A stretch of 64,000 nucleotides of DNA from Lacinutrix jangbogonensis (GCF_000797445.1 NZ_JSWF01000035.1:124001-188000); one strand, 5' to 3'; shown: positions 1 through 10,006, counted from the first letter of the stretch. Notes: generated by a model from the sequence alone, not told the origin. Numbers and translations are program-made.

Positions 1-347
1 TGAAAATCACCTGCTGTTATTTGATCTTGACCTGAAATAGAAATAGAAACAGACTCGTTATCTACATCTTCTATTTGACGCTTAAAACGCAATTGCTTTA
101 AGTTTAAAATAATTTCAGTAACATCTTCCACTACTCCAGAGATCGCTGAAAATTCGTGATCAACGCCTTCTATTCTAATCGATGTAATTGCAAATCCTTC
201 TAAAGAAGATAATAACACTCTTCTAAGAGCATTTCCTACTGTTAACCCATAACCTGGTTCTAGTGGTCTAAATTCGAATTTTCCTTCGAAATCAGTAGAA
301 TCAATCATGATTACTTTGTCAGGCTTCTGAAAATTAAATACTGCCAT
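1..347 (-). CDS. rpoA: DNA-directed RNA polymerase alpha subunit, 5' part
   Basis: This is the N-terminal part of the RNA polymerase alpha subunit, which dimerises to seed core enzyme assembly. The gene runs off the left edge, so only about 115 residues are visible. The translation starts [12 protein letters not shown] at 347 and contains the alpha N-terminal-domain signature [15 protein letters not shown], followed by the [20 protein letters not shown] stretch. It is the last gene visible of the minus-strand ribosomal cluster and lies 92 bases beyond rpsD, the usual order in Bacteroidota. The C-terminal DNA-binding domain lies outside the window. Confidence 0.97.
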   Translation of the reverse strand, partial: MAVFNFQKPDKVIMIDSTDFEGKFEFRPLEPGYGLTVGNALRRVLLSSLEGFAITSIRIEGVDHEFSAISGVVEDVTEIILNLKQLRFKRQIEDVDNESVSISISGQDQITAGDF

Positions 348-439
348 ATTTTCTTCGTTTTAATTGTTATTTAGTTGCGCGGTTAATAAGTTTGAAGAAC
401 ACTAAAAACCCTTTGGCTAAAAACCAATATGATTATTTA

Positions 440-1045
440 TTATTTAGAGTATAATTCAACGATGAATTGCTCATTTATGTTTTCTGGAATTTGAATTCTA
501 GCAGGTACAGAAACAAAAGTTCCTTCCTTTGTTGCGCTATTCCAAGTAATCCATTCGAAAACGTTACTTGAATTTGATAATGATCTTTCGATAGCTTCAA
601 GAGATTTAGACTTTTCTCTTACCGCTACAACATCACCAGCTTTTACTTGGTAAGAAGGTACATTTACCAACTCTCCATTTACTGTGATATGTCTGTGCGA
701 TACTAATTGTCTTCCAGCACTTCTTGTTGGTGCTACACCCATTCTAAAAACTACGTTATCTAATCTAGATTCACATAATTGTAATAAAACTTCACCTGTA
801 ATTCCTGGAGATGCAGTTGCTTTTTTGAACATGTTTCTGAACTGCTTTTCTAACACACCATAAGTATATTTAGCTTTTTGCTTCTCCATTAATTGGACAG
901 CATATTCAGATTTTTTGCCACGACGACGTGCATTACCATGTTGCCCTGGTGGGTAATTTCTTTTTTCGAAGGCTTTATCATCTCCGTAGATAGCAGCGCC
1001 AAATTTACGTGCTATTTTAGTTTTAGGACCAGTATATCTTGCCAT
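440..1045 (-). CDS. rpsD: 30S ribosomal protein S4
   Basis: S4 is a primary 16S rRNA-binding protein that nucleates assembly of the 30S body. The 201-residue product starts [16 protein letters not shown] and carries the S4 RNA-binding domain from about residue 91 ([11 protein letters not shown]) to about 155. The N-terminal part lacks the four-cysteine zinc cluster of zinc-type S4, so this is the zinc-free form. It is separated from rpsK by 204 bases that hold a terminator-like hairpin and a candidate promoter, so rpsD and rpoA may be transcribed partly on their own. Confidence 0.98.
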   Translation of the reverse strand: MARYTGPKTKIARKFGAAIYGDDKAFEKRNYPPGQHGNARRRGKKSEYAVQLMEKQKAKYTYGVLEKQFRNMFKKATASPGITGEVLLQLCESRLDNVVFRMGVAPTRSAGRQLVSHRHITVNGELVNVPSYQVKAGDVVAVREKSKSLEAIERSLSNSSNVFEWITWNSATKEGTFVSVPARIQIPENINEQFIVELYSK

Positions 1046-1151
1046 TTTTAAATTGTTTTTTTAAGAGTGCTTTGTGAATTAAGGTCTTAATCTTATCCTT
1101 CGACTAGCGTTGATCTCTTGTTGATACTTGTTAATAATATTTTTCGGTCTG

Positions 1152-1159
1152 CAAATTTA
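1152..1159 (-). promoter_or_regulatory. Candidate -7 box ahead of rpsD
   Basis: The minus strand reads TAAATTTG here, an exact match to the Bacteroidota -7 consensus TAnnTTTG, followed by CAGACC. It lies just downstream of the hairpin at 1170-1202 and about 106 bases upstream of the rpsD start. I do not see a clear -33 TTTG at the right spacing, so this is a half-match. Confidence 0.45.
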
Positions 1160-1162
1160 CAC

Positions 1163-1202
1163 AAAAAAATTAACATCAGCTATGTTAAATAGCTGATATT
1201 AA
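1163..1202 (-). terminator. Terminator-like hairpin between rpsK and rpsD
   Basis: Read on the minus strand, a stem of ATCAGCTAT (1189-1197) with ATAGCTGAT (1175-1183) closes a five-base loop. It extends by four more A/T pairs after one mismatch, and a run of seven T (complement of 1163-1169) follows directly. This is the form of a Rho-independent terminator acting after rpsK. It could be partial, allowing read-through into rpsD and rpoA. Confidence 0.65.
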
Positions 1203-1249
1203 TTTATGCATATAAAAATGATGTGAACATACTGTTGCAATGCAACGTT

Positions 1250-1642
1250 TTACACTCTTCTACGTTTTGGTGGACGACATCCATTATGAGGTAATGGTGT
1301 AACATCAATAATTTCTGTTACCTCAATTCCTGCATTATGAATAGAACGAATAGCAGATTCTCTACCATTTCCTGGACCCTTTACGTAAACTTTTACTTTC
1401 TTTAACCCAGCTTCTTTAGCTACTCCAGATGCATCTTCTGCACATAATTGAGCCGCGTAAGGCGTGTTCTTTTTAGAACCTCTAAATCCCATTTTACCTG
1501 CAGATGACCATGAAATCACGTCACCTTTTTTGTTTGTTAATGAGATAATAATGTTGTTAAAAGACGCAGTTATGTGCGCTTCTCCAACAGATTCAACTAT
1601 AACTTTACGTTTTTTAGCTGATTTTGCATTTGTCTTTGCCAT
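1250..1642 (-). CDS. rpsK: 30S ribosomal protein S11
   Basis: S11 sits in the 30S platform and contacts the messenger RNA exit region. The 130-residue product shows the family signatures [15 protein letters not shown] and the basic C-terminal end [12 protein letters not shown]. The start at 1642 gives [13 protein letters not shown], a normal lysine-rich N-terminus. It follows rpsM by 109 bases and is followed by a terminator-like hairpin, so it may end one transcription unit. Confidence 0.98.
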   Translation of the reverse strand: MAKTNAKSAKKRKVIVESVGEAHITASFNNIIISLTNKKGDVISWSSAGKMGFRGSKKNTPYAAQLCAEDASGVAKEAGLKKVKVYVKGPGNGRESAIRSIHNAGIEVTEIIDVTPLPHNGCRPPKRRRV

Positions 1643-1751
1643 ATTTCTATAGTTCTAAGTAGTTAGTTGATAGTCGCTAGAATCCTAAACCTAAATAATT
1701 TCAAACAGATTCTTTCCAACGTCTAAACACTAAAGACCAAATTTCTAATTA

Positions 1752-2126
1752 TTATTTAGTTGCTTTTTTCTTATTAGCAACAGTTTTTCTTCTACCTTTT
1801 CTGGTCCTAGAGTTATTTTTAGTACGTTGACCTCTTAAAGGTAAACCCGCTCTATGACGAATACCTCTGTAACATCCAATATCCATTAATCGCTTAATGT
1901 TTAATTGTGTTTCAGATCGTAGTTCACCTTCAATAGTAAATGTTCCAACGGCATCACGAATGGCTGCTATTTGATCATCGTCCCAATCTTGAACTTTAAT
2001 ACTTTCGTCTACTTTAGCTGATGCTAAAATTTCTTGTGATCTGCTTCTACCTACTCCGTAGATATAAGTTAATGAGATCACTCCTCTTTTGTTTTTTGGT
2101 ATATCTACACCTGCAATTCTAGCCAT
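1752..2126 (-). CDS. rpsM: 30S ribosomal protein S13
   Basis: S13 lies in the 30S head and forms bridges to the 50S subunit. The 124-residue product has the helix-two-turn-helix part ([11 protein letters not shown]) near residue 25, and the basic C-terminal tail beginning [19 protein letters not shown] that reaches toward P-site tRNA. It follows the small gene rpmJ after only two bases, so the two are probably translated together. Confidence 0.98.
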   Translation of the reverse strand: MARIAGVDIPKNKRGVISLTYIYGVGRSRSQEILASAKVDESIKVQDWDDDQIAAIRDAVGTFTIEGELRSETQLNIKRLMDIGCYRGIRHRAGLPLRGQRTKNNSRTRKGRRKTVANKKKATK

Positions 2127-2128
2127 AA

Positions 2129-2245
2129 TTATCCTTGTCTTTGTTTGAATCTAGGATTCTTTTTGTTAATGACATAAAGTCTACCTTTTCTACGTACGAT
2201 TTTACAATCTACGCTCCTCTTTTTAACTGATGCTCTTACTTTCAT
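2129..2245 (-). CDS. rpmJ: 50S ribosomal protein L36, zinc-free form
   Basis: L36 is the smallest 50S protein, located near the base of the L7/L12 stalk. I translated it by hand: ATG at 2245, 38 codons, TAA at 2131-2129. The protein begins [20 protein letters not shown] and ends NPRFKQRQG, matching L36 throughout. Only one of the usual three Cys plus His zinc ligands remains, so this is the C-minus type. It sits between infA and rpsM in the standard order. Confidence 0.95.
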   Translation of the reverse strand: MKVRASVKKRSVDCKIVRRKGRLYVINKKNPRFKQRQG

Positions 2246-2250
2246 CGTAA

Positions 2251-2466
2251 TTAGTATCTATAAGTTATGCGAGCCTTAGTTAAATCGTAAGGACTCATTT
2301 CTAATTTCACTTTATCACCTGGTAACAACTTAATATAATGCATACGCATTTTACCCGATATATGTGCTGTCACAATGTGACCGTTTTCTAATTCTACACG
2401 AAACATCGCATTTGATAATGCTTCTATAATCGTTCCGTCTTGTTCTATTGCTGCTTGTTTTGCCAT
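2251..2466 (-). CDS. infA: Translation initiation factor IF-1
   Basis: IF-1 binds the A site of the 30S subunit during initiation. The 71-residue product is a single S1-like OB-fold, with the family signatures [32 protein letters not shown] and [14 protein letters not shown]. It lies eight bases after secY and five before rpmJ, in the Bacteroidota order secY-infA-rpmJ-rpsM. Confidence 0.98.
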   Translation of the reverse strand: MAKQAAIEQDGTIIEALSNAMFRVELENGHIVTAHISGKMRMHYIKLLPGDKVKLEMSPYDLTKARITYRY

Positions 2467-2474
2467 AGTAAATC

Positions 2475-3830
2475 TTAAGCTACTGCTTTTCTATTTTTAC
2501 CAGTTTTCATCAAGCCATCGTAGTGTCTATTCAACAAATAAGAATTTACTTGTTGCATAGTATCGATTGCAACCCCAACCATAATTAATAATGACGTTCC
2601 TCCAAAAAACAATGCCCAACCTGATTGTACTCCCATTAACTTAAATACAAAAGCCGGAAATATAGCTATCAACGCTAAAAAGATAGAACCTGGTAATGTT
2701 ATTTGAGACATTATCTTATCTAAGTATTCAGATGTTTCAGATCCTGGACGAATGCCCGGAATAAACCCGCCACTACGTTTTAAATCGTCTGCCATTTTGT
2801 TTGTTGGTACAGTAATCGCAGTATAAAAATATGTAAATATTATGATTAATAAAGCGAATACAATATTATACCACATTCCAAACATATCTGAGAAATTAGC
2901 TTGCATCCATTGTCCAGCAGAAGTATCTTTTAATAAAGATGAACCGCCTATTAAACCGGGAACAAACATAATAGCTTGTGCAAAGATAATTGGCATTACT
3001 CCAGATGCATTAAGCTTTAATGGAATAAATTGTCTTGCACCTTCAAATACATTTTTCTCGTATCCTCCAGTTGCAGATCTTCTCGCATACTGTACAGCAA
3101 TTTTTCTAACTGCCATAACCAATAATATTGATGCTGCGATAATAGCAAACCAAATTACTATTTCGAAAAGAATCATCATTAGCCCATTACCTGTAGTGAA
3201 TCTTGCATTCACATTCTGTAAAAAAGATTTTGGTAATGTTGCAATAATTCCAACCATAATTAAAAGTGAGATACCATTACCAATTCCTTTATCAGTAATT
3301 TTCTCTCCCAACCACATAGCAAAAATACAACCCGTAACTAATATAATTATAGATGAAAAGTAAAAAAGACCACCTTGACCTAATAAAAAGGCCGAATTTG
3401 GAATACCAAACATTGGTTGTAAACTAGCTAAATATCCCGGTGCCTGCACTAAACAGATACCAATGGTTAACCATCTTGTAATTTGAGTGATTTTTTTCTG
3501 TCCACTAGCACCTTCTTTTTGAAGTTTCTGTAAATAAGGAATAGCAATTCCCATTAACTGAACAACAATAGAGGCAGAAATATAAGGCATAATCCCTAAA
3601 GCAAAAACTGATGCATTTGCAAAAGCTCCACCAGTAAAGGCATTTAATAAACCTATAATACCACCACCACCAGCTTGATCTTGTAAGCTAGTTAATTGTG
3701 TAGCATCAATACCTGGTAACGGAACTTGTGCTCCAAAACGATAAACTAATAATAAACCTAAAGTAAATACGATTCGGTTTCTTAGTTCTTCGATCTTCCA
3801 AACATTCTTTATCGTTTCTATAAATTTCAT
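2475..3830 (-). CDS. secY: Preprotein translocase subunit SecY
   Basis: SecY is the channel of the Sec translocon in the inner membrane, exporting unfolded proteins with SecE, SecG and SecA. The 451-residue product begins [20 protein letters not shown] and has about ten hydrophobic segments. The plug and second-helix region is recognisable ([20 protein letters not shown], then [13 protein letters not shown]). The cytoplasmic loop before the last helices carries [13 protein letters not shown], typical of SecY. It follows rplO by 15 bases in the spc gene order. Confidence 0.98.
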   Translation of the reverse strand: MKFIETIKNVWKIEELRNRIVFTLGLLLVYRFGAQVPLPGIDATQLTSLQDQAGGGGIIGLLNAFTGGAFANASVFALGIMPYISASIVVQLMGIAIPYLQKLQKEGASGQKKITQITRWLTIGICLVQAPGYLASLQPMFGIPNSAFLLGQGGLFYFSSIIILVTGCIFAMWLGEKITDKGIGNGISLLIMVGIIATLPKSFLQNVNARFTTGNGLMMILFEIVIWFAIIAASILLVMAVRKIAVQYARRSATGGYEKNVFEGARQFIPLKLNASGVMPIIFAQAIMFVPGLIGGSSLLKDTSAGQWMQANFSDMFGMWYNIVFALLIIIFTYFYTAITVPTNKMADDLKRSGGFIPGIRPGSETSEYLDKIMSQITLPGSIFLALIAIFPAFVFKLMGVQSGWALFFGGTSLLIMVGVAIDTMQQVNSYLLNRHYDGLMKTGKNRKAVA

Positions 3831-3845
3831 ATTCTCTAGTAGGTC

Positions 3846-4298
3846 TTATAAAGTTGCTGCTTCTCCTCCTGCAGCTTCAATAGCAGCTTTGGCGGTAGCA
3901 GTAAATTTATGTGCAGTTACAGTTAACTTAGTTTTCAACTCTCCTCGTCCTAAGATTTTTACAAGCTCGTTTTTACCAGCTAATCCTAGAGAAACGATAG
4001 TTCCAAAATCTAATGTATCTTTAATTTTCTTGTCATCAACTAATTGTTGTAAAGTATCTAAGTTAATACCTTGATGCTCTATACGGTTGATATTTGTAAA
4101 ACCAAATTTAGGCACACGTCTTTGAAGTGGCATTTGACCACCTTCAAAACCAACCTTTTTAGAATAACCCGAACGAGATTTTGCTCCTTTGTGACCACGT
4201 GTAGCAGTACCACCTTTTCCAGAACCTTGTCCTCTACCTATTCTTTTTCCTTGATTTTTTACTGAACCTTCTGCAGGTTTTAAATTACTTAAATTCAT
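3846..4298 (-). CDS. rplO: 50S ribosomal protein L15
   Basis: L15 binds 23S rRNA late in 50S assembly. The 150-residue product has the characteristic glycine- and basic-rich N-terminal extension (GRGQGSGKGGTATRGHKG) followed by the conserved GFEGGQMPLQRRVPKFGF. It lies between rpmD and secY with gaps of about 15 bases on each side, consistent with one transcript. Confidence 0.98.
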   Translation of the reverse strand: MNLSNLKPAEGSVKNQGKRIGRGQGSGKGGTATRGHKGAKSRSGYSKKVGFEGGQMPLQRRVPKFGFTNINRIEHQGINLDTLQQLVDDKKIKDTLDFGTIVSLGLAGKNELVKILGRGELKTKLTVTAHKFTATAKAAIEAAGGEAATL

Positions 4299-4312
4299 TT
4301 TTCAGTATATTG

Positions 4313-4495
4313 TTATTTAGTTTCTTCTACAGAAACTAAGTGATTAACTTTTCTAATCATTCCTAAAATATTAGGAGTGTCATCGTGCTCGACAGTTTGT
4401 CCTACCTTTTTTAAACCCAAAGCTAACAATGTTAACTTTTGTCTTTTAGTACGGTTGATCGCGCTCTTAACTTTTTTTACTTTTATTTTTGCCAT
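4313..4495 (-). CDS. rpmD: 50S ribosomal protein L30
   Basis: L30 is a small 50S protein. The 60-residue product matches the bacterial short form: KVKSAINRTKRQKLTLLALGL, then the linker KVGQTVEHDDTPNILGMIRKV. It lies 11 bases after rpsE and 14 before rplO. Confidence 0.97.
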   Translation of the reverse strand: MAKIKVKKVKSAINRTKRQKLTLLALGLKKVGQTVEHDDTPNILGMIRKVNHLVSVEETK

Positions 4496-4506
4496 TTCTG
4501 TAAATA

Positions 4507-5031
4507 TTAACCGTTAAAAACCTTCTCTAAAGATATACCTCTTTCACGAGCAATAGTATGCGCACTTCTCAATTGCAATAATGCATCGAAAGTTGCTTTC
4601 ACCACGTTGTGTGGGTTTGATGACCCTTGAGACTTAGATAATACATCATGAACTCCAACTGCTTCAAGAACTGTTCTTACAGCACCACCAGCAATCACTC
4701 CTGTACCAGGAGCAGCAGGAATAAGATTTACACTTCCGCCTCCGTATTTACCTTTTTGTTCGTGAGGTAACGTACCTTTTACAATAGGAATACGTACAAG
4801 GTTCTTTTTAGCATCTTCAATAGCTTTTGCAATTGCACTAGCTACATCTTTAGATTTCCCTAAACCGTGTCCTACAACACCCGCTTCATCCCCAACCACT
4901 ACGATTGCTGAAAAACCAAATGCCCTACCACCTTTTGTTACTTTAGTAACTCTTTGTACACCAATTAAACGATCTTTAAGATCTAAACCACTTGGTTTTA
5001 CTAACTCTGCACTTCTGTATTTTTTATACAT
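4507..5031 (-). CDS. rpsE: 30S ribosomal protein S5
   Basis: S5 helps set decoding accuracy and messenger RNA entry. The 174-residue product has the N-terminal double-stranded-RNA-binding fold ([20 protein letters not shown]) with the hallmark [19 protein letters not shown]. The C-terminal domain includes [19 protein letters not shown]. It follows rplR by six bases. Confidence 0.98.
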   Translation of the reverse strand: MYKKYRSAELVKPSGLDLKDRLIGVQRVTKVTKGGRAFGFSAIVVVGDEAGVVGHGLGKSKDVASAIAKAIEDAKKNLVRIPIVKGTLPHEQKGKYGGGSVNLIPAAPGTGVIAGGAVRTVLEAVGVHDVLSKSQGSSNPHNVVKATFDALLQLRSAHTIARERGISLEKVFNG

Positions 5032-5037
5032 AATTTC

Positions 5038-5394
5038 TTAGAATTTAAGTCCTGCTTCTCTAGCTCCTTCAGCTAATGATTTTACTCTACCATGATATAA
5101 ATAACCACCTCTATCGAAAGCGATAGTATTTACTCCTGCTGTTATTGCTTTTTCGGCAACTGATTTACCTACCATTGTAGCTACTTCAGTTTTATTACCT
5201 TTTACAGAACTAATGTCTTTATCTCTTGAAGATGCTGCTGCTAAAGTTTTACCTGTAACATCATCAACAACTTGAGCATAAATCTCTTTATTACTTCTAA
5301 AAACAGCTAATCTAGGTCTTGCTTCTGTACCAGAAACAACCTTACGGATTCTGCTTTTAATTCTTAGTCTTCTTTCGTTTTTTGTTAACGCCAT
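5038..5394 (-). CDS. rplR: 50S ribosomal protein L18
   Basis: L18 binds 5S rRNA in the central protuberance. The 118-residue product shows [21 protein letters not shown] and the C-terminal [23 protein letters not shown], the typical family ending. It lies between rplF and rpsE, 10 and 6 bases away. Confidence 0.98.
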   Translation of the reverse strand: MALTKNERRLRIKSRIRKVVSGTEARPRLAVFRSNKEIYAQVVDDVTGKTLAAASSRDKDISSVKGNKTEVATMVGKSVAEKAITAGVNTIAFDRGGYLYHGRVKSLAEGAREAGLKF

Positions 5395-5404
5395 AACTCA
5401 ATTA

Positions 5405-5947
5405 TTATGCTGATTTACCAGCTTTTCTTCTTAGTACTTCACCTACAAACTTAACACCTTTTCCTTTATACGGCTCTGGTGGTCTAAATCCACGAATTTT
5501 CGCAGCTACTTGTCCAACAAGTTGTTTGTCGTGAGATGTTAACTTAATGATTGGATTTTTACCTTTATTTGAAATTGTTTCCACTTTCACTTCAGGTGCA
5601 ATACTTAAAACAATATTATGAGAGAAACCTAATGCTAACTCTAATTTTTGTCCTTGGTTACTTGCTCTATATCCTACTCCTACTAGCTCAAGCTCTTTAG
5701 TCCATCCTTTAGATACACCTGCAATCATATTGTTGACAAGTGATCTATATAAACCGTGCTTAGCTTTACTTTCTTTATTATCTGAAGGACGTGCTACTAA
5801 CACATTTCCATCTTCTACTTTAACAGTTACAGTATCATAAGATTGAGTTAGTTCCCCTAACTTACCTTTTGCTGTAATAACGTTATCCTTTACTTCTATA
5901 GTAACTCCTTCTGGAATTGCCACTGGATTATTTCCTATTCTTGACAT
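5405..5947 (-). CDS. rplF: 50S ribosomal protein L6
   Basis: L6 lies near the factor-binding site of the 50S subunit. The 180-residue product begins MSRIGNNPVAIPEGVTIEV and has the two repeated alpha/beta domains. The C-terminal signature RGFRPPEPYKGKGVKFVGE is followed by the basic tail RRKAGKSA. It sits 18 bases after rpsH. Confidence 0.98.
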   Translation of the reverse strand: MSRIGNNPVAIPEGVTIEVKDNVITAKGKLGELTQSYDTVTVKVEDGNVLVARPSDNKESKAKHGLYRSLVNNMIAGVSKGWTKELELVGVGYRASNQGQKLELALGFSHNIVLSIAPEVKVETISNKGKNPIIKLTSHDKQLVGQVAAKIRGFRPPEPYKGKGVKFVGEVLRRKAGKSA

Positions 5948-5965
5948 CTCTTTCTTGTTTATAGA

Positions 5966-6364
5966 TTAGTAAACGTAACATAAAACCTCACCACCTACAT
6001 TCTCACGTTGAGCTTGCTTACCTGTCATTACTCCATGAGAAGTAGAAACGATAGCAATACCTAATCCGTTAAGAATACGAGGTAATTCAGTTGAACCAGA
6101 ATACAAACGTAAACCAGGCTTACTTATTCTTTGTAATTTTCTAATTACGGGTTCCTTTGTTTCTTTATTGTACTTTAGGGCAATTTTAATTGTTCCTTGT
6201 ACCGAAGAATCGTCGAACTTATAACTTAAAATATATCCTTGATCGAATAAAATTTTAGTTATGTCCTTTTTTAAATTTGATGCAGGAATTTCCACTACTC
6301 TATGGTTAGCACGCACAGCGTTTCTAACTCTTGTAAGGAAATCTGCAATTGGATCTGTATACAT
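5966..6364 (-). CDS. rpsH: 30S ribosomal protein S8
   Basis: S8 binds the central domain of 16S rRNA; in Escherichia coli it also represses the spc operon, though I see no tested operator here. The 132-residue product starts MYTDPIADFLTRVRNAVRA and ends with STSHGVMTGKQAQRENVGGE, the typical C-terminal RNA-binding loop. A 60-base gap separates it from rpsN. Confidence 0.98.
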   Translation of the reverse strand: MYTDPIADFLTRVRNAVRANHRVVEIPASNLKKDITKILFDQGYILSYKFDDSSVQGTIKIALKYNKETKEPVIRKLQRISKPGLRLYSGSTELPRILNGLGIAIVSTSHGVMTGKQAQRENVGGEVLCYVY

Positions 6365-6424
6365 ATTTATTAATTTGCGGACTTGGTTTTTACACTATTG
6401 TAAACCTTAGACCAATTTATAATT

Positions 6425-6694
6425 TTACCAACTTGCTTTTCTAACTCCTGGTATTAAACCTTGGTTAGCCATTTCTCTAAATGTAACACGAGAAACACCA
6501 AAGGTACGCATGTAACCTTTTGGTCTTCCAGTTAATTTACATCTATTGTGCATACGAACTGGAGAAGCGTTTTTAGGTAACTTTTGTAAGCCTTCGTAAT
6601 CGCCAGCTGCTTTTAAAGCTTTACGCTTCTCAGCATACTTAGCTACCGTTTTAGCTCTCTTCACCTCGCGGGCTTTCATTGATTCTTTAGCCAT
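6425..6694 (-). CDS. rpsN: 30S ribosomal protein S14
   Basis: S14 lies in the 30S head. The 89-residue product is the longer, zinc-free form: the CxxC pairs are absent and only the Cys in [20 protein letters not shown] remains. The ending [14 protein letters not shown] is typical. It lies three bases after rplE, suggesting coupled translation. Confidence 0.98.
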   Translation of the reverse strand: MAKESMKAREVKRAKTVAKYAEKRKALKAAGDYEGLQKLPKNASPVRMHNRCKLTGRPKGYMRTFGVSRVTFREMANQGLIPGVRKASW

Positions 6695-6697
6695 AAC

Positions 6698-7249
6698 TTA
6701 GTTTTTTTGAAAAGGTAAACCTAATTCTGTTAATAATGATTTTGCTTCTTTATCAGTTTCAGCAGAAGTTACAAATGTAATATCCATACCTGAAATTTTA
6801 TTGATTTTATCAATATCTATTTCTGGAAATATAATTTGTTCAGTAACTCCTAAATTGTAATTACCTCTTCCATCAAAACCTTTTGCTTTAATACCACCGA
6901 AATCTCTAACGCGTGGTAAAGCTGAAGTTACTAAACGGTCTAAAAACTCGTACATTCTTTCTCCTCTTAACGTAACCATAGCGCCAATTGGCATACCTTT
7001 ACGTAATTTGAAACTTGCAACATCTTTTTTAGACAATGTAGCAATAGCTCTCTGTCCTGTTATAGTTGTTAACTCGTCTAATGCGTAGTCAACTAATTTT
7101 TTATCTGAAACTGCAGCACCAACTCCTCTAGACACAACGATCTTTTTGAGTCTAGGTACTTGCATTACATTACTATAACCAAATTCTTCTGTAAGAGCTG
7201 CAACAACTTTGCTTTTATACTCTTCTTTAAGTCTAGGTGAATATGCCAT
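6698..7249 (-). CDS. rplE: 50S ribosomal protein L5
   Basis: L5 binds 5S rRNA and contacts the P-site tRNA. The 183-residue product begins [19 protein letters not shown] and contains the family signatures [25 protein letters not shown] (split here over 25 residues of the middle domain) and [19 protein letters not shown]. It lies two bases after rplX. Confidence 0.98.
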   Translation of the reverse strand: MAYSPRLKEEYKSKVVAALTEEFGYSNVMQVPRLKKIVVSRGVGAAVSDKKLVDYALDELTTITGQRAIATLSKKDVASFKLRKGMPIGAMVTLRGERMYEFLDRLVTSALPRVRDFGGIKAKGFDGRGNYNLGVTEQIIFPEIDIDKINKISGMDITFVTSAETDKEAKSLLTELGLPFQKN

Positions 7250-7251
7250 AA

Positions 7252-7563
7252 CTATATTACTTCGTTTGATTTTTTAGAAAATCTTACTTTCTTTCCATCT
7301 TCCATTCTATATCCAATTCTTGTTGCTTCTCCTTTAGAAGTTAACAATGATAAGTTTGAAATTTGGATCGGAGCTTCTTTCTCTACGATTCCTCCTTGTG
7401 GACTTTGTGCACTTGGCTTAGTATGTTTCTTTACCATGTTCACGCCCTCAACGATCGCCTTGTTCTTATCGGCTAATACTTTTTGCACTTTACCCTCTGA
7501 TCCTTTGTGATCTCCAGCAATTACTTTTACAGTATCTCCAGATTTAATTTTAAGCTTTGTCAT
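7252..7563 (-). CDS. rplX: 50S ribosomal protein L24
   Basis: L24 is an assembly initiator of the 50S subunit. The 103-residue product has an N-terminal KOW motif ([20 protein letters not shown]) and the following [12 protein letters not shown]. It lies 13 bases after rplN. Confidence 0.98.
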   Translation of the reverse strand: MTKLKIKSGDTVKVIAGDHKGSEGKVQKVLADKNKAIVEGVNMVKKHTKPSAQSPQGGIVEKEAPIQISNLSLLTSKGEATRIGYRMEDGKKVRFSKKSNEVI

Positions 7564-7576
7564 CTTTATAAATGTC

Positions 7577-7945
7577 TTAAAGCACTTCTGGTGCTAATGA
7601 TACAATTTTCATGAATTGTTTATCACGAAGTTCTCTAGCAACAGGTCCAAATACACGTGTTCCTCTCATTTCACCCGTTGGGTTTAAAAGTACACAAGCA
7701 TTATCATCGAATCTAATATAAGATCCATCTGGACGTCTTACTTCTTTTTTAGTACGTACAACAACTGCTGTAGAAACTGCTTTTTTCTTAATGTTTCCAT
7801 TAGGCGTTGCATCTTTTACAGAAACAACAACTTTGTCACCTACAGAAGCGTACCTTCTTTTGGTACCTCCTAAAACGCGAATAACTAAAACTTCTTTCGC
7901 TCCAGTGTTATCTGCTACTTTTATTCTTGATTCTTGTTGTACCAT
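7577..7945 (-). CDS. rplN: 50S ribosomal protein L14
   Basis: L14 lies at the subunit interface beside L19. The 122-residue product begins [20 protein letters not shown], contains the [20 protein letters not shown] strand and ends [12 protein letters not shown], all typical. It lies two bases after rpsQ. Confidence 0.98.
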   Translation of the reverse strand: MVQQESRIKVADNTGAKEVLVIRVLGGTKRRYASVGDKVVVSVKDATPNGNIKKKAVSTAVVVRTKKEVRRPDGSYIRFDDNACVLLNPTGEMRGTRVFGPVARELRDKQFMKIVSLAPEVL

Positions 7946-7947
7946 AA

Positions 7948-8205
7948 TTACTTCGCTCTTTCAATTATTTCAACTAATCTCCAACATTTAGATTTAGATA
8001 AAGGTCTTGTTTCCATGATCTTTACTGTATCTCCAATGTTACAGTCGTTTGTTTCGTCGTGTGCTACGTATTTTTTCGTTTTCAAAACGAATTTTCCGTA
8101 CATAGGATGTTTCACTTTTTTTACCTCGGCAACAACGATTGATTTCATCATTTTGTTACTAGTAACTACTCCTATACGTTCTTTTCTTAAGTTTCTTTTT
8201 TCCAT
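7948..8205 (-). CDS. rpsQ: 30S ribosomal protein S17
   Basis: S17 is an OB-fold primary binding protein of 16S rRNA. The 85-residue product contains [38 protein letters not shown] and [20 protein letters not shown], the standard signatures. It lies 12 bases after rpmC. Confidence 0.98.
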   Translation of the reverse strand: MEKRNLRKERIGVVTSNKMMKSIVVAEVKKVKHPMYGKFVLKTKKYVAHDETNDCNIGDTVKIMETRPLSKSKCWRLVEIIERAK

Positions 8206-8217
8206 CTTTCAGCAGAA

Positions 8218-8409
8218 TTATTGTAATTCTCTTTTAGTTAATTCCGTTGCCAATCTTGCTACATCTCTTCTTACAGAACGTAATTGGATTGGGTTATCTA
8301 AAGGAGATATTGCATGTGCCATTTTTAGGTCTGAATAACTCTTTTTTGTCTCACCAAGTTTCTCTTGTAACTCAGCTACAGATAATTCTTTAATTTCTGA
8401 TTGTTTCAT
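8218..8409 (-). CDS. rpmC: 50S ribosomal protein L29
   Basis: L29 sits next to the peptide exit tunnel. The 63-residue helical product reads MKQSEIKELSVAELQEKLG and later NPIQLRSVRRDVARLATEL, the family signature. It lies 13 bases after rplP. Confidence 0.97.
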   Translation of the reverse strand: MKQSEIKELSVAELQEKLGETKKSYSDLKMAHAISPLDNPIQLRSVRRDVARLATELTKRELQ

Positions 8410-8422
8410 AATATCAAATAAA

Positions 8423-8842
8423 TTATGCTTCGTAATCTCTAGCGATTAAAAACTTTGTTTTTACAGGTAATTTTTGTGCTGCTAAACGTAATGCTTCTTT
8501 TGCAACGTCTAATGGCACTCCTCCTACTTCAAAAAGGATCCTACCTGGTTTAACTACTGCTGCCCAATATTCAACGGCACCTTTACCTTTACCCATACGT
8601 ACTTCAAGAGGTTTCTTTGTAATAGGCTTATCTGGAAATATTTTAATCCAAAGTTGCCCCTCTCTTTTCATGTGACGAGTAGCTGCAATACGTGCTGCTT
8701 CAATTTGACGCGAAGTTAAAAAGTTCGAGTCTAGTGATTTTATTCCAAAAGTTCCGTTAGAAAGTAAGTGACCTCTACCAGAGTTCCCTTTCATACGTCC
8801 TTTTTGCATTTTACGAAATTTTGTTTTTTTAGGCTGTAACAT
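8423..8842 (-). CDS. rplP: 50S ribosomal protein L16
   Basis: L16 lies near the A site and the 5S rRNA. The 139-residue product begins [19 protein letters not shown] and has the conserved [20 protein letters not shown] motif. It follows rpsC by 20 bases. Confidence 0.98.
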   Translation of the reverse strand: MLQPKKTKFRKMQKGRMKGNSGRGHLLSNGTFGIKSLDSNFLTSRQIEAARIAATRHMKREGQLWIKIFPDKPITKKPLEVRMGKGKGAVEYWAAVVKPGRILFEVGGVPLDVAKEALRLAAQKLPVKTKFLIARDYEA

Positions 8843-8862
8843 TTTTCTTGTTCTTTAAAAAA

Positions 8863-9585
8863 TTACTTTCTACGACGAGATTGATTCTTATTATCTCTTC
8901 CGCCTCGTCCACCTTTTCCTTGCTTCTTAGATAATCCAACAAGCGGAGAAAGTTCTCTTTTACCATATACTTCACCTTTCATGATCCACACTTTCACACC
9001 TAATCTACCATAAGTAGTGTGCGACTCAACAAGTGCATAATCAATATCGGCTCTAAAAGTAGATAAAGGTATACGTCCATCTTTATAGTGTTCAGAACGT
9101 GCCATTTCAGCACCATTTAAACGACCACTAATTTGGATTTTAATCCCTTCAGCGTTCATACGCATAGTAGCAGCAATAGCCATCTTGATTGCACGTCTAT
9201 ATGAAATTCTATTTTCAATTTGACGAGCGATACTAGTTCCTACTAAAAACGCATCTAATTCAGGTCTTTTAATCTCAAAGATATTGATCTGAACTTCTTT
9301 ACCTGTAATTTTCTTAAGCTCTTCTTTTAACTTGTCTACCTCTTGTCCACCCTTTCCGATAATAATACCAGGTCTAGCAGTAGTGATAGTAACGGTTACA
9401 AGTTTTAAAGTTCTCTCGATAATTACTCTACTTACACTAGCTTTAGATAAACGTGCGTGAACATACTCTCTGATTTTATAATCTTCAGCAAGTTTGTCTC
9501 CATAATCGTTACCTCCATACCAGTTAGATTCCCATCCTCTGATAATTCCTAAGCGATTTCCGATTGGATTTGTCTTTTGTCCCAT
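8863..9585 (-). CDS. rpsC: 30S ribosomal protein S3
   Basis: S3 lines the messenger RNA entry channel. I chose the start [13 protein letters not shown] at 9585 (240 residues), which is the universal S3 N-terminus. A longer reading from 9621 would add 12 residues that overlap the end of rplV and resemble nothing in the family. The KH domain signature [18 protein letters not shown] is present, followed by the C-terminal domain with [20 protein letters not shown]. The tail is basic and glycine-rich. Confidence 0.98.
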   Translation of the reverse strand: MGQKTNPIGNRLGIIRGWESNWYGGNDYGDKLAEDYKIREYVHARLSKASVSRVIIERTLKLVTVTITTARPGIIIGKGGQEVDKLKEELKKITGKEVQINIFEIKRPELDAFLVGTSIARQIENRISYRRAIKMAIAATMRMNAEGIKIQISGRLNGAEMARSEHYKDGRIPLSTFRADIDYALVESHTTYGRLGVKVWIMKGEVYGKRELSPLVGLSKKQGKGGRGGRDNKNQSRRRK

Positions 9586-9592
9586 ATCTATC

Positions 9593-10000
9593 TTAGCTTT
9601 GTGTATTATTGTTAGCTCCAACTACGATTGTAACGTGGTTAGAACGTTTTCTTATTCTGTGTGCACGACCTTGAGGTGCTGGACGTAATCTTTTTAACAT
9701 TGCGCCTCCGTCAACTCTAATTTCTTTAACAAAAAGTTCTGCTTCTTCTATAGACGCATCTTCATTTTTAGCTTGCCAATTTGCAATTGCAGAAACTAAC
9801 AAAGTTTCTAAACGTTTTGATGCTTCTTTAGAACTAAACTTTAAAATGTTAAGTGCTTTTTCCACGCGTTCACCTCTTACTAAATCGGCTACTAAACGCA
9901 TTTTTCTCGGTGATGTAGGACAGTTATTAAGTTTAGCAAAAGCAATTTGCTTTTTACCTTCCTTAATAGCGTCTGCCATTTGTTTTTTACGACTTCCCAT
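9593..10000 (-). CDS. rplV: 50S ribosomal protein L22
   Basis: L22 reaches into the peptide exit tunnel by a long loop. The 135-residue product contains [20 protein letters not shown], the family start signature, and the tunnel-loop region [19 protein letters not shown]. The N-terminus ([17 protein letters not shown]) is somewhat extended, as is common in Flavobacteriia. It follows rpsS by six bases. Confidence 0.97.
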   Translation of the reverse strand: MGSRKKQMADAIKEGKKQIAFAKLNNCPTSPRKMRLVADLVRGERVEKALNILKFSSKEASKRLETLLVSAIANWQAKNEDASIEEAELFVKEIRVDGGAMLKRLRPAPQGRAHRIRKRSNHVTIVVGANNNTQS

Positions 10001-10006
10001 AGCTTA

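Noticed and set aside
2842-3363. Open frame antisense to secY
   Set aside because: It lies wholly inside secY on the other strand, has no family resemblance and begins without any leader; secY is certain.
9586-9621. Longer N-terminus for rpsC
   Set aside because: The 12 extra residues overlap rplV and are foreign to S3; [13 protein letters not shown] is the universal start.
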